Source of the DNA: Acinetobacter sp. ANC 3813
Lineage (GTDB): Bacteria > Pseudomonadota > Gammaproteobacteria > Pseudomonadales > Moraxellaceae
Assembly: GCF_002135435.1 (NCBI RefSeq)
Contig: NZ_NEGK01000005.1
Coordinates: 62,001-126,000 of the forward strand
DNA: 64,000 nucleotides
Reading direction: 5' to 3'
Positions 1 through 8,030 of this stretch are shown in pieces. Position numbers and translations under genes: made by a program. The number at the start of each line of letters is the position of its first letter. Position 1 is the stretch's first letter. The notes below the pieces were generated by a model, which was given only the letters and a program-made list of their open reading frames with translations, had not been told where the DNA came from and ran no database searches.

Positions 1-138
1 CCAAAACATGCCATCGCCTAAACGGCTGATGATTTTAAAGAAGTGAGTCACCCGCTCTGAACGGGAGAAGGTGTTGAGATAAATACAGCCTTTTAAATCG
101 AGATCAAGCATTCTTATTTTTGCATTTTTAAATTTCAT
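1..138 (-). CDS. PAP2-family phosphatase, N-terminal part (cut by window edge)
   Basis: Only the first 46 codons are inside the window. The peptide begins MKFKNAKIRMLDLDLKGC and continues with residues reading SRLGDGMFW, which resembles the N-terminus of the membrane PAP2 phosphatases that often follow a GT4 glycosyltransferase in Acinetobacter. The start at 138 is preceded by AGGAG with six bases of spacing. An in-frame ATG nine codons later (111) is the alternative. It lies 37 bp after the stop of the upstream glycosyltransferase, so the two are probably co-transcribed. The catalytic motifs are outside the window, so the family assignment rests on the N-terminus and on context. Confidence 0.55.
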   Translation of the reverse strand, partial: MKFKNAKIRMLDLDLKGCIYLNTFSRSERVTHFFKIISRLGDGMFW

Positions 139-175
139 TGTTCTCTCCTCGAGTGCTGCCGCTTGGCTCAGGCCA

Positions 176-1450
176 TTAAGTCACTGCCTGTGCTGCGTAG
201 TACAGCGCCTGTTCGAATTGCTGAACGGGATATTGCCAGCCAACATCCTGAATATCTTCTCTTGCATTGTGCCCCATCTGCTTCAGCACCTGCCTTTCTG
301 GCAGCTGCTGCATAAAGCGGATAAATGCAGGCGCATCACCCAGCTTAGACAGCCAGCCAGAACGCAAATGGCGCACATGCTGTTCGGCGCAGGCATAATC
401 ATAAGCCACTACAGGCAGACCGCTGGCCATTGCTTCCAGCACCACATTGCCAAATGTTTCAACTTGGCTGGCAAATACAAAAGCATCTGCGCTGGCATAA
501 GCCTCTGAAAGCGAGATACCGCTTAGGCTGCCCATAAAAATCACATTGGATGAGTTCCCCAAACGCTGTAATTTTTCACGTTCTGGTCCATCACCCACAA
601 TCACCAATAGCGTTTTTTTCTCACTGCTTTTATGCATGGCCGCATAAGCGCTTACAATGAGATTGAGTTCTTTTTCAGGAGACAGGCGGCCCACATATAA
701 CAACACTCTCGTTTGCTCATCTGCCCCCCACTGCTGGCGCAATCCCTGAGATGCATGCTGCGGATGAAAACACTCTACATCCACACCGCGCCCAACCACA
801 GCCATCGGGCAATGCACCCCTAAATCCTGCAAAGATTGTGCCGTATCCCGACTCGGAACACAGGTGAGTTGTGTATTATTGTGAAACCAGCGTAAATAAT
901 GCTGCACAGGTTTAATTAAAAAAGCTAAATCAAAAAAACGGCTGAAATCTTGAAAAGCAGAATGAAAGCCGCTGGAAACAGGGATATTTTTCACTTTCGC
1001 AGCCTGCAATGCGGCTAGACCCAGCGGCCCTTCCGTCACAATATGCACCACATCCGGCGCGAACTCATCGATCGCATTTGTGACTTTCATAAATTGCGGC
1101 CAGCCAAACTTTAAAGAAGGATAGCGAGGTATCGCCTGCGCCATCACCAAGCATTCTTTATTTGGAGAAAATTGGCTGCAGCGTGACTTTTGCTGCGGGC
1201 GGATCAGCAAAATTTTATGCCCCTGCTGCTGCAGCCCTTTGCATAACTGCAGCAAAGACAGCGCCACACCATTAATTTCTGGCGGCCAGGTTTCCGTCAC
1301 CAGCGCTATTTTTAATTTTGGACGCACCAAATCGTTTAAGACACGATGTTCATTTTGAATGTTGTGTGCATTTTTATTCTTAATATAAAACTTAAAGTTT
1401 TCTGGAAAATTTTGTTGTTTTAAATGACCAAATACAGACGCCTGTTCCAT
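176..1450 (-). CDS. GT4-family glycosyltransferase (mannosyltransferase-like)
   Basis: The 424-residue protein has the two Rossmann lobes of GT-B enzymes. The N-lobe starts near residue 46 with KIALVTETWPPEING, typical of GDP-mannose-dependent alpha-mannosyltransferases of the MgtA/PimB type. The C-lobe has YVGRLSPEKELN and the E-x7-E donor-binding motif in ETFGNVVLEAMASGLPVVAY. It should transfer a sugar from a nucleotide donor to a lipid or glycan acceptor at the cytoplasmic membrane; the acceptor is unknown. About 45 residues precede the usual family start and are lysine- and asparagine-rich, so translation could begin later (TTG-GTG codons near residue 42), although ATG 1450 has an AGG upstream. 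The PAP2-like gene follows at once and may act on the same lipid product. Confidence 0.85.
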   Translation of the reverse strand: MEQASVFGHLKQQNFPENFKFYIKNKNAHNIQNEHRVLNDLVRPKLKIALVTETWPPEINGVALSLLQLCKGLQQQGHKILLIRPQQKSRCSQFSPNKECLVMAQAIPRYPSLKFGWPQFMKVTNAIDEFAPDVVHIVTEGPLGLAALQAAKVKNIPVSSGFHSAFQDFSRFFDLAFLIKPVQHYLRWFHNNTQLTCVPSRDTAQSLQDLGVHCPMAVVGRGVDVECFHPQHASQGLRQQWGADEQTRVLLYVGRLSPEKELNLIVSAYAAMHKSSEKKTLLVIVGDGPEREKLQRLGNSSNVIFMGSLSGISLSEAYASADAFVFASQVETFGNVVLEAMASGLPVVAYDYACAEQHVRHLRSGWLSKLGDAPAFIRFMQQLPERQVLKQMGHNAREDIQDVGWQYPVQQFEQALYYAAQAVT

Positions 1451-1573
1451 ATCTTACCTATCATTTGAGTTTTATCAGCAGTATAGAAAGCCTTTCTTTC
1501 ATTTTGATGATAATTAGATGACAGTTCAAATACTGTTCACACCTCCAACAAAGCTTATCGTGTTCTATGCCGC

Positions 1574-1612
1574 AAAAAAAAAGCCGCCATTGGCAGTTTC
1601 CAATAAGCGGCT
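1574..1612 (-). terminator. Rho-independent terminator of the pilus operon
   Basis: An AGCCGC/GCGGCT stem (1582-1587 with 1607-1612) is extended by ATTGG/CCAAT. On the minus strand it is followed by nine U residues (A-run 1574-1582). It lies 74 bp past the stop of the last pilus gene and separates the operon from the glycosyltransferase. Confidence 0.8.
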
Positions 1613-1685
1613 ACTGATCACGAGGGCTTGATCAGAAAGAGGTTCCGGTTAAATTCTCCAATCCGCCAGCGATACAAACAGGCGG

Positions 1686-2096
1686 TTAAAAAAACAGGCT
1701 GATATACAGATCATCGGTGTAGTCTCCTGCTGGCGTCAGCGCATTCGGCCGCTCAAGCAGCTGCACTGTCACGATGTACTGATCTGAACCCAATGAGCTC
1801 ATTGGCGCTCCCCAGCGGGATCCTGAACCGCCAGAAATATTCATTTGTGTCTGCAGGCGGCCCAAACGGCCATTGGTCAAATAGCTTCTACCCGAAACAC
1901 CCTCCGCATTGCGTGTTCTAAACTGAATTGCATATTTCAAATCACAATTTACTTTAAATGACAGCGCTGAGCGTGTTTGCGACGTTGCATTCAACTGGAG
2001 CTGGCTGGTGGTCATTCGGTCAATTTGGCATTGCTGCGCATGGCCGCTGACCGCAATCAGTACACCAGCCACTCCCAATAAATAATTCATTTTCAT
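1686..2096 (-). CDS. Small SCPU-domain (spore coat U) pilus subunit
   Basis: This is the last gene of the pilus operon, 136 aa from the chosen start. A signal peptide (MKMNYLLGVAGVLIAVSGHA) precedes one SCPU domain with an early Cys and a conserved second Cys (VNCDL). It ends in the donor-strand-type motif AGDYTDDLYISLFF. The open frame extends to 2120, but TAAGGAGTACGTG places a strong AAGGAG six bases before ATG 2096 and overlaps the usher stop, so 2096 is the start. In archaic (Csu-like) systems this position is normally taken by a two-domain tip adhesin of over 300 aa; here only one pilin-size domain is present. It may be a minor or tip subunit. Role inferred. Confidence 0.8.
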   Translation of the reverse strand: MKMNYLLGVAGVLIAVSGHAQQCQIDRMTTSQLQLNATSQTRSALSFKVNCDLKYAIQFRTRNAEGVSGRSYLTNGRLGRLQTQMNISGGSGSRWGAPMSSLGSDQYIVTVQLLERPNALTPAGDYTDDLYISLFF

Positions 2097-2106
2097 CACG
2101 TACTCC

Positions 2107-4413
2107 TTATTTACAGACAATACGCATCGGCTGAGAACTTAAAGCTGCTTCTTTCGCGTCTTTTTCAGTAATATTCAAGTCAAATGAACACGTTGCGTTA
2201 TCACCATAAAGAACTGACATCTTATGCGCTCCAACAGTCATGCCATACACCGTTACAGATGCATCAGAGGTAATTGGATAGATGTCGCCATTTGCCAAAT
2301 GCAGCTCAGAACCAGGTTTAAAGTTTTCACCGTTTTCATTCTGCGGCTGCAAGGTCAGCATGAAGGTGTGGTGGATTGGAAAATCAACCACATAGCCGCG
2401 CTGATTGAGCGCTGTTAACGGCTTGGTGGATGCATCATATTTCTCTTCGATCGGCAGCTGATTTTCATCAAAACCAATATCATATTTAATATATGGAACA
2501 ATATCGTGGACAAATGCATAGCCTTTTTTATTGGTTTTTTCGACATGATTCAGCGCACTCAGCACATCAATATCTGGATAATTGCCGACTTTAACCAACG
2601 CAAAAGCATTGTTAATTGATTTGGTGAAGTTCAGCTGGCCATTCAGAAATGCAATAGCGCCGCTATAGCCAATCGTCGAGTCGCTTGCATGCTCGTACTG
2701 ATAGTGCTGCAGATTCAAGTCACCGACACGTGTTTTAGCAATCACGTTTAAACTGCCAATATTTTCACCCTGACGGCGGTTAGCGCCAATTGCATAATCC
2801 AGCCCTACTTGGCGCCCGCTGTCATGCACATACTGCAAACTGGCGTTGTTATTTTCAGTTGCATAATTCATGTACAGTTTATTTCGAGTATCAAAATTAT
2901 AAGTAATACTTAAAATGCCGCCATTGTCTTTGATCTCACCAAACCGCTCAAAATAACTCAAACCAAAAGACAGGTTGTTTCCAATCATCCGGTTAAATCC
3001 GACATTGAAAATCTTGTCATTATTAAATGGACTGGCGCTGTTTTGATAATATTTCTGCTCTGCATAGCTCATGCTGACATTTTGAAAAAATGGCACTTCA
3101 CTGAAAGAGACATAGGCAAAGTTTTCAAATTCAGGCACTGCATTATTCTGCAGGGGATCATCCCCAACATAACGGAAACCCTCTTCCGAATACTTAGAAC
3201 TGATACCCAAAGATACCCAGCGAAATTCTTTGCTTAAGGACAGGCCATATAAAAATTTTGAACCCTCATCAGCATGTGAATTCAGAAGCAGCGTGTCTAA
3301 AACCACAAAATGCGGCAAACCTTGCGTCCATGTCAGGCCGACATTTTGCAGGTCCTTGGTATAAGAGATATTGGTGCCTAGAGATGTGTTTTCACGCAAC
3401 CCTTTGCGGTAATAAATATTGGCTAAAAAGTCACGGTAATCATCACTGGAAGTGTAATAGTTGTAGCGCAGCTTACCCAATGACAGGTTGTACTCGCTCA
3501 AGCCCTTACGCAGCAGTTTATTGTTCACGAGAATCGGCAAGGTTTTAATGCTTCGATTGCCCAGCACATCTTCAACAACCATTTGCGCGTTGCCCGTATA
3601 GTTAATCTGTGAACCCGTCTGCAGCACATAATCTCCAGGACTGACTTTCTGATTATAGATTTTCACTCCATTCATATAGAGTTCCACCGTGGACGGCAGC
3701 CGCGCAGTGCCTTGAATTTGCGGCGTGTTCCAATAAACAAATCCAGGCCTTTCTAAATAATTTGTACCCCAGTTTATGCCGGCAAAACGCAATGAGTTGA
3801 AAAAGGGGTTAGAAACTGTTGTCGCATCCCCTAAGGTTAATTTGGTTAATTTATCTGGAAAATCTATATCTAGACTGGTGCCTATGCGCACTGTCTTTTC
3901 TTCCGTTGCTTCACTGTTGTACAGCATGGAGTTTTTAAAGAACCAGTAATTTTTAAAGATTCCGAGATCGACCAGCCCGTTATATCCAGTCAGAAACTCC
4001 GAGTGATTATATTGCACTTCATAATTGATAAATCCACCAAAGTCAGCCTTTTCAGGGCGATCAAACGTATAGTCGCCTATACGGCTGACGGTAAAATAAT
4101 GCCCAGGAATCGTCAGCTTGATCGACTGGCTCGCTTCATCAAAATCAGCTTTCATCTGATCATTCGTGACCAAACAAAAATCGCCTGCTCCATCCAATTT
4201 GATCAAGCTGGCCGCATCAACTCTGCGCTCTGTTAACAAAGCGCATTCAATATAATAATTTGCATCATGTTTAATCAGTGTTGCATCTACATTTTGATTT
4301 AAGTCATTGATCCACAAGTTGGCGATAATCTTTTCATCTGGTGGTGCATTTGCATAGACATTGACGACCAAGAAAAAATTCATCATGACTATTATTTTTC
4401 TATTTATAGTCAT
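2107..4413 (-). CDS. Outer-membrane usher of archaic chaperone-usher pilus
   Basis: The 768-aa protein carries a signal peptide ending near YANA, a periplasmic N-terminal domain, a large beta-rich central region (plug and 24-strand pore expected) and a C-terminal domain with MSVLYGDNATCSFDLNITEKD. Regions such as PSTVELYMNGVKIYNQKVSPGDY match PapC/FimD-family ushers. It would recruit chaperone-subunit complexes and secrete the fibre through the outer membrane. The start at 4413 has GGAGAA five bases upstream. It begins 16 bp after the chaperone stop and its own stop overlaps the ribosome site of the next gene, so translation of the operon is tightly coupled. It is on the short side for an usher, as is usual for the archaic class. 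Confidence 0.9.
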   Translation of the reverse strand: MTINRKIIVMMNFFLVVNVYANAPPDEKIIANLWINDLNQNVDATLIKHDANYYIECALLTERRVDAASLIKLDGAGDFCLVTNDQMKADFDEASQSIKLTIPGHYFTVSRIGDYTFDRPEKADFGGFINYEVQYNHSEFLTGYNGLVDLGIFKNYWFFKNSMLYNSEATEEKTVRIGTSLDIDFPDKLTKLTLGDATTVSNPFFNSLRFAGINWGTNYLERPGFVYWNTPQIQGTARLPSTVELYMNGVKIYNQKVSPGDYVLQTGSQINYTGNAQMVVEDVLGNRSIKTLPILVNNKLLRKGLSEYNLSLGKLRYNYYTSSDDYRDFLANIYYRKGLRENTSLGTNISYTKDLQNVGLTWTQGLPHFVVLDTLLLNSHADEGSKFLYGLSLSKEFRWVSLGISSKYSEEGFRYVGDDPLQNNAVPEFENFAYVSFSEVPFFQNVSMSYAEQKYYQNSASPFNNDKIFNVGFNRMIGNNLSFGLSYFERFGEIKDNGGILSITYNFDTRNKLYMNYATENNNASLQYVHDSGRQVGLDYAIGANRRQGENIGSLNVIAKTRVGDLNLQHYQYEHASDSTIGYSGAIAFLNGQLNFTKSINNAFALVKVGNYPDIDVLSALNHVEKTNKKGYAFVHDIVPYIKYDIGFDENQLPIEEKYDASTKPLTALNQRGYVVDFPIHHTFMLTLQPQNENGENFKPGSELHLANGDIYPITSDASVTVYGMTVGAHKMSVLYGDNATCSFDLNITEKDAKEAALSSQPMRIVCK

Positions 4414-4429
4414 AGCGATTCTCCAAATA

Positions 4430-5137
4430 TCAGTTAGATAATTTCATTTCAACCGCTTTCTTGGACTTATTCGTTTCGAGCATTACACTGTATTTTTCTG
4501 CATGATTGATATTGATGTCTTTTAAATCATAAATTAATTTATTTTTTGGCAAGGCATAGGCCATAGTTTCATTGCTGTAAATTACTTTTTTCTGCTCATT
4601 CAACAGCTTTAAGTTTGTCACTTGCACATGCGAATCTGCCAGATTATTGAGAACCAGCTTATTGTTCTGCACATCAAATTTAACCTTAAGATCATCTTGC
4701 TTGCCCACAAAAAGCGGCAAATTAAAATTCACCAGAAACTTTACCGCCAGCTGATTATTTACTGGCGTAATTTCATCAATAATGATCCGCCATGACTGTT
4801 CATTCGAACCATTCAGCGCTGCTGCAGCGGCCTGTGGAAAGCCGACGCGTATCGCCTGCTGCTTATTCGGCTGCAGAATAAAATTTTTAGGATTAATAAT
4901 AATATTGCTGTCAGGCTCTAAAACATTTTCACCTTGACCGTTTTGCGTCCATTTAAAGACCTTGACTTCAAAGACACGTTTTTCCGTTTCATCCACTGAT
5001 TCTAAAGTTAGTGTTGTAGATTTCAGCTTGTTTGGATTATCAATAAACAACTGAACCGGCGAGACTGAAACCCCTGCTGACGCCTTAATAGCTATCAATA
5101 GCGGAGTTATCATAAAAACCAATAATTTTTTTTTCAT
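4430..5137 (-). CDS. Periplasmic pilus chaperone (PapD/FimC fold, archaic type)
   Basis: The 235-aa protein has a signal peptide (cleavage near ASAG) followed by two Ig-like domains. VSVSPVQLFIDNP is the usual first strand. The G1 region has NPKNFILQPNKQQAIRVGF with alternating hydrophobics, used for donor-strand complementation, and the FGL/FGS class loops cannot be resolved by eye. It folds and escorts the SCPU subunits to the usher. Codons 2-4 are nine consecutive A bases (ATG AAA AAA AAA), a possible slippage tract. The upstream RBS is AAAGGGCG. It is separated from the pilin by 107 bp containing a strong hairpin. Confidence 0.9.
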   Translation of the reverse strand: MKKKLLVFMITPLLIAIKASAGVSVSPVQLFIDNPNKLKSTTLTLESVDETEKRVFEVKVFKWTQNGQGENVLEPDSNIIINPKNFILQPNKQQAIRVGFPQAAAAALNGSNEQSWRIIIDEITPVNNQLAVKFLVNFNLPLFVGKQDDLKVKFDVQNNKLVLNNLADSHVQVTNLKLLNEQKKVIYSNETMAYALPKNKLIYDLKDININHAEKYSVMLETNKSKKAVEMKLSN

Positions 5138-5162
5138 GATTGCGCCCTTTTATTATTTAATT

Positions 5163-5192
5163 ATCTGGCTCATTGCGAACAACAAGCCAGAT
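5163..5192 (-). promoter_or_regulatory. Intercistronic hairpin between pilin and chaperone
   Basis: ATCTGGCT at 5163-5170 pairs perfectly with AGCCAGAT at 5185-5192 around a 14-base loop. In the direction of transcription it is followed by A/T-rich sequence but no real U-tract, so it looks more like an RNA-processing or partial attenuation structure than a full terminator. Such hairpins after a major subunit commonly raise its mRNA level relative to downstream genes. That role is inferred here. Confidence 0.55.
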
Positions 5193-5244
5193 TGTTTATT
5201 TTTTTTAATTTAATTAAGCAGTTCCATCTGCAGCATTCGGTCTA

Positions 5245-5766
5245 TCAATAGTAAACACGAATTTTATATGTATCGGTATAATCACCAGCTGCTGCAGTTG
5301 CAGACACTGGAAGTTTGGTGCGGGCAGTTACTGTGAAGTTATCCACTGACATGCCTGCATAATTATTGTTGCCCCAAGTTGGAGCTGCAGGGCCTGCACT
5401 GCCTGAAGTTTTAGCAGTCGCAATGACCGTATCAATCGTGCCGCCACTTGCATTTTTAACAAATGTGTTTGGATTGGTATTGGCGTTTGCTGTGCTCAAA
5501 TTCAGAACATAGTGTGTATTCGTTGTTACACTGTAGCTTGAAGACACATTAGTGGCATCTGTTTTCAGCACTAAATCTTTAGGATCAGAAATGGTGCATT
5601 TTTTTGGCACGGTAAGTTTAATCGGAATATCTTTGCTGCAGCCCAGCTCAGTACAGCCTTGCCAGCGGTCATTGTCACCGCCTTTGGCTGAATCATCTGC
5701 AAAAGCGCTTGCTGAACATGCACCTAGTACTAGCGCTGCTAAAGCAGCCTGCGTCATTTTATTCAT
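5245..5766 (-). CDS. Major SCPU-domain pilin (archaic pilus)
   Basis: The 173-aa precursor has a signal peptide (MNKMTQAALAALVLGACSASAFA, cleavage near ADD) and one spore-coat-U domain. It is rich in Thr, Ala, Asn and Ser and ends in AAAGDYTDTYKIRVYY, the classical C-terminal strand of Csu-type pilins. Cysteines at CTELGC and KKCTI may form disulfides. As the first gene of the operon, followed by an intercistronic hairpin, it is the likely main fibre subunit. The start is supported by GGAGAA six bases upstream. It resembles CsuA/B in architecture, but I do not assign that name. Confidence 0.88.
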   Translation of the reverse strand: MNKMTQAALAALVLGACSASAFADDSAKGGDNDRWQGCTELGCSKDIPIKLTVPKKCTISDPKDLVLKTDATNVSSSYSVTTNTHYVLNLSTANANTNPNTFVKNASGGTIDTVIATAKTSGSAGPAAPTWGNNNYAGMSVDNFTVTARTKLPVSATAAAGDYTDTYKIRVYY

Positions 5767-6162
5767 GATGGATTCTCCATAAAATTATTATCTAGCCACC
5801 ACTTTATCGAATAGGATTGTTTAGTCTTTTATTTAGTTAAACTAATCAATTCACATTTCTCCCAAGGGCATAGCCATTGTTCAATAAATTTTAAGGAAAA
5901 TAATTAATAGTCCACTTTTCACGAAACAAATGAACAGTCCAGTTTTTGTTGCCAATTCATAAATAAAATGCCAATTTATTAACATCTTGAAGCATAACTT
6001 CACAATAATAACAATAACAGCGGCTAAATTTAAAAAACCTTTTCCGCCCTATTTACAAAGATTCTAAATTTATAAATGAGGATTTTCATTCAATAGCCGA
6101 TCTAAACTAAATTACATTTAATTACATTAAAAATTCAGATTTGTTCAATTTTTTCTTTTTAA

Positions 6163-6374
6163 GTTTTTATTTTAGTTGAAAGTTACACCATTATTTCCAA
6201 TAAAAACAATTACTCAAATCATTTTGATAAATTTATTGAATACTACTATCCCCAAAAAAGGATTGCGCTTATGCAGAACAGTTACAATCAACGATTAAAT
6301 TTTACACACTTCGTCACAATAAAATAAAAGATAAAGAACAAATTCAAGAATTGATAAAAATCAGCTATGAATAA
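6163..6374 (+). pseudogene. Decayed reading frame (frameshifted gene remnant)
   Basis: Two overlapping frames read as one protein tail. The first is open from 6163 and reads ...SNHFDKFIEYYYPQK. At the A6 run 6254-6259 the reading moves to another frame giving KDCAYAEQLQSTIKFYTLRH and then DKEQIQELIKISYE followed by a TAA stop at 6372-6374. Both halves have protein-like amphipathic composition, and are longer than expected by chance in such AT-rich DNA. No start codon is visible upstream (stop at 6160-6162). I do not recognise the family. It looks like a C-terminal remnant with a single-base slip in the A-run. Confidence 0.35.
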
Positions 6375-6531
6375 CTCAAAAAACTAAAACCTTAAAAGGA
6401 GTTGAAAATTACCATATTTATTCATTATTTTTTATAATTAAAATCTCACCAAACTTTTAGTTTTTATTAAAGCCAACAAATAAAGCGCTAAATATTTTTA
6501 TGGACTAGATCTGAACGTTTCATTTTTTGAA

Positions 6532-6560
6532 TAAAAAAAAGCAGACATAAAGATCTGCTT
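6532..6560 (-). terminator. Terminator of the XAC2610-like gene
   Basis: An AAGCAGA/TCTGCTT stem surrounds a short AT loop (6539-6545 with 6554-6560). On the minus strand the U-tract comes from the A-run at 6533-6540. It lies about 40 bp past the stop at 6597. Confidence 0.7.
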
Positions 6561-6596
6561 TTCTGCGAAGCTTGCCATCACACCATAACGCACAAA

Positions 6597-7424
6597 CTAT
6601 TGTGAAATACGGTTCAATAATCCATTGGTCACTTGATAGAGCTGTCCATTGCCAAAATCAATTTGCTGCTTGTCACTATGCAAGGCAGGAAATCCAGTAA
6701 TATTTTCCAGCCGTGAAGAGCGTTGAAACAGTTTGGTTTTAGGGTTGTACATCCAATAAATAAAGCGCTTATCTTCAATTTTACGGTTCTCAGATGTATC
6801 TGCGAGCACAACATCGTAATAACCGTCAAAATTAATATCCAAGAAGCCGATACTGCCGGCAAAAGCGGTAAAATCCGTTAAACTCTGCAATAAGCTATTG
6901 TTTGTTTTATTCACAATATCCAGCCGCTTTAGCGCTTTTCCATAAGGCTGATCAGCCCCTTCCGAACCATAAAATTTAAAAATAATGACAGGTTTATCAG
7001 CGGCTTTAAATGCTGGCTCAAATGAAATAGCAGCATGCTCTTTAGGGTCAGAGGAACTCAATTCCGCCGCCATCAGACCTGTATTTGCATCCAATTTACC
7101 GCTGAACTCATACTTCGCAACAGCCTCATCCATACTGTCCACACTGACAGATTTAAGATGTATAAAATCTCCTTTTTGACTCCCCTTAAAAGCAATACTT
7201 TTATTTTCAGCTGCATCTGTCAGCACTCCATGCGGATTCCAAATACCCGCATACAGATCCAAAAAATAGCGCCCATCAGTTGAGCGCAGCATACGCTGCA
7301 TAGACACGCGCACATTGCCTATAGACTTCAGCTGCGAACCCTCTACTGGCACAGCTGGGCTTTCAGCAAAGCTCATGCTTGAAGCAAGAAATGCGGCAAT
7401 ACAAAGAAGAATTTTTTTATTCAT
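6597..7424 (-). CDS. Secreted XAC2610-like protein of unknown function
   Basis: The 275-aa protein has a clear signal peptide (MNKKILLCIAAFLASSMSFA). Its C-terminal half has GFLDINFDGYYDVVLAD, an Asp/Asn-rich loop of the FG-GAP/VCBS or EF-hand-like kind seen in XAC2610-related proteins, followed by YWMYNPKTKLFQ. The N-terminal half (about residues 30-150) is beta-rich with YFLDLYAGIWNPHG. It is probably periplasmic. It stands alone between its own terminator and the ilvC region. Only a weak ribosome site precedes ATG 7424. Function unknown; calcium binding by the Asp loop is a guess. Confidence 0.65.
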   Translation of the reverse strand: MNKKILLCIAAFLASSMSFAESPAVPVEGSQLKSIGNVRVSMQRMLRSTDGRYFLDLYAGIWNPHGVLTDAAENKSIAFKGSQKGDFIHLKSVSVDSMDEAVAKYEFSGKLDANTGLMAAELSSSDPKEHAAISFEPAFKAADKPVIIFKFYGSEGADQPYGKALKRLDIVNKTNNSLLQSLTDFTAFAGSIGFLDINFDGYYDVVLADTSENRKIEDKRFIYWMYNPKTKLFQRSSRLENITGFPALHSDKQQIDFGNGQLYQVTNGLLNRISQ

Positions 7425-7822
7425 TGCTTAACTGCGCTTAATTATAAATATGAATAGCAGATAATGTATCACAACATATTTACAGCAGAATCACTGGCTA
7501 TTTAGGAGTTTTGCAGCAATGGTTGTGATTTTAGAAACTGTTGAGCAACACACCTAGCCTTAACTCACCTCAGGTTGAGACTGCACGCACGATTCGATAA
7601 CGCAACAAAAGCTAAAGCATAAAATGAACGCATTTCAATTCAGAATAAATATTTATCAATCCGTTATTTTTTGCTGGGCATTTCATACGCTTAAATTCAA
7701 TCAATAAAAATATTGCTGTGAATGAAAGATGAAAGCAACCCTTTGAAGGAAATGTAAAGAGGAAAAAACTACATTGATTACAACTGAAGGCAACTCGCAA
7801 TAGATATAAGAAAAACTAAAAC

Positions 7823-7867
7823 TTAGTTTTTCTCTTTATCTACAATCTTGTTTGCTTGAATCCAAGG
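7823..7867 (-). repeat. Extra copy A of ilvC 3' end (diverged, synonymous)
   Basis: Read on the minus strand, these 45 bases encode [14 protein letters not shown] and TAA, the same peptide as the ilvC C-terminus. They differ from the resident ilvC at six third-codon positions (GCA/GCG, AAG/AAA, ATT/ATC, GTA/GTT, GAG/GAA, AAA/AAG) and at no amino-acid position. That pattern shows it derives from a functional ilvC of a diverged lineage, not from random decay of the resident copy. Confidence 0.85.
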
Positions 7868-7877
7868 TATGAGCAAG

Positions 7878-7896
7878 CTCAGAACACTGTTCTGAG
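7878..7896. repeat. Perfect 19-nt palindrome, copy A
   Basis: CTCAGAACACTGTTCTGAG is a perfect inverted repeat apart from its central base. The same sequence occurs at 8315-8333, in both cases 10 bp beyond an ilvC tail copy. It could be a protein-binding site, an RNA hairpin or part of a small inserted element; nothing in the sequence decides this. Confidence 0.7.
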
Positions 7897-7993
7897 TGAA
7901 GCGCAAGAAATGAAAGCACTGCTTTTTTCATTTTTGAGGCACGAAGTTCAACTTGCATATCACACTCACATTAGTCTGTTTTTTATAAGTCCT

Positions 7994-8024
7994 AAAAAAG
8001 CCCCTGTTACAAACAAGGGCTTTT
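7994..8024 (-). terminator. Distal terminator copy A downstream of ilvC
   Basis: On the minus strand AAAAGCCCTTGTT pairs with AACAGGGGCTTTT around a three-base loop and is followed by a U-run. It is the better-paired of two copies; the other is at 8432-8462. The heptamer array lies between the two. Confidence 0.8.
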
Positions 8025-8030
8025 AGACTT

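Larger units (their letters stand above)
5767..6596. other. AT-rich 830-bp gap upstream of pilus operon
   Basis: The region is strongly AT-rich compared with its neighbours. It should hold the pilus promoter at the left end (RBS at about 5775; a TAGATAATAAT stretch just upstream on the minus strand could be a -10, but no convincing -35 is visible). It also holds a decayed reading frame at 6163-6374 and a terminator at its right edge. Such AT-rich upstream DNA is typical of H-NS-silenced fimbrial promoters; that is inference. Confidence 0.5.

Noticed and set aside
6271..6327. 18-codon ATG frame with an AGGA upstream in the AT-rich gap
   Set aside because: It lies within the decayed frame at 6163-6374 and is better explained as part of that remnant.
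7612..7800. 62-codon minus-strand frame between the XAC2610-like gene and the ilvC mosaic
   Set aside because: Odd Phe/Cys-rich composition, no convincing ribosome site and no family features.
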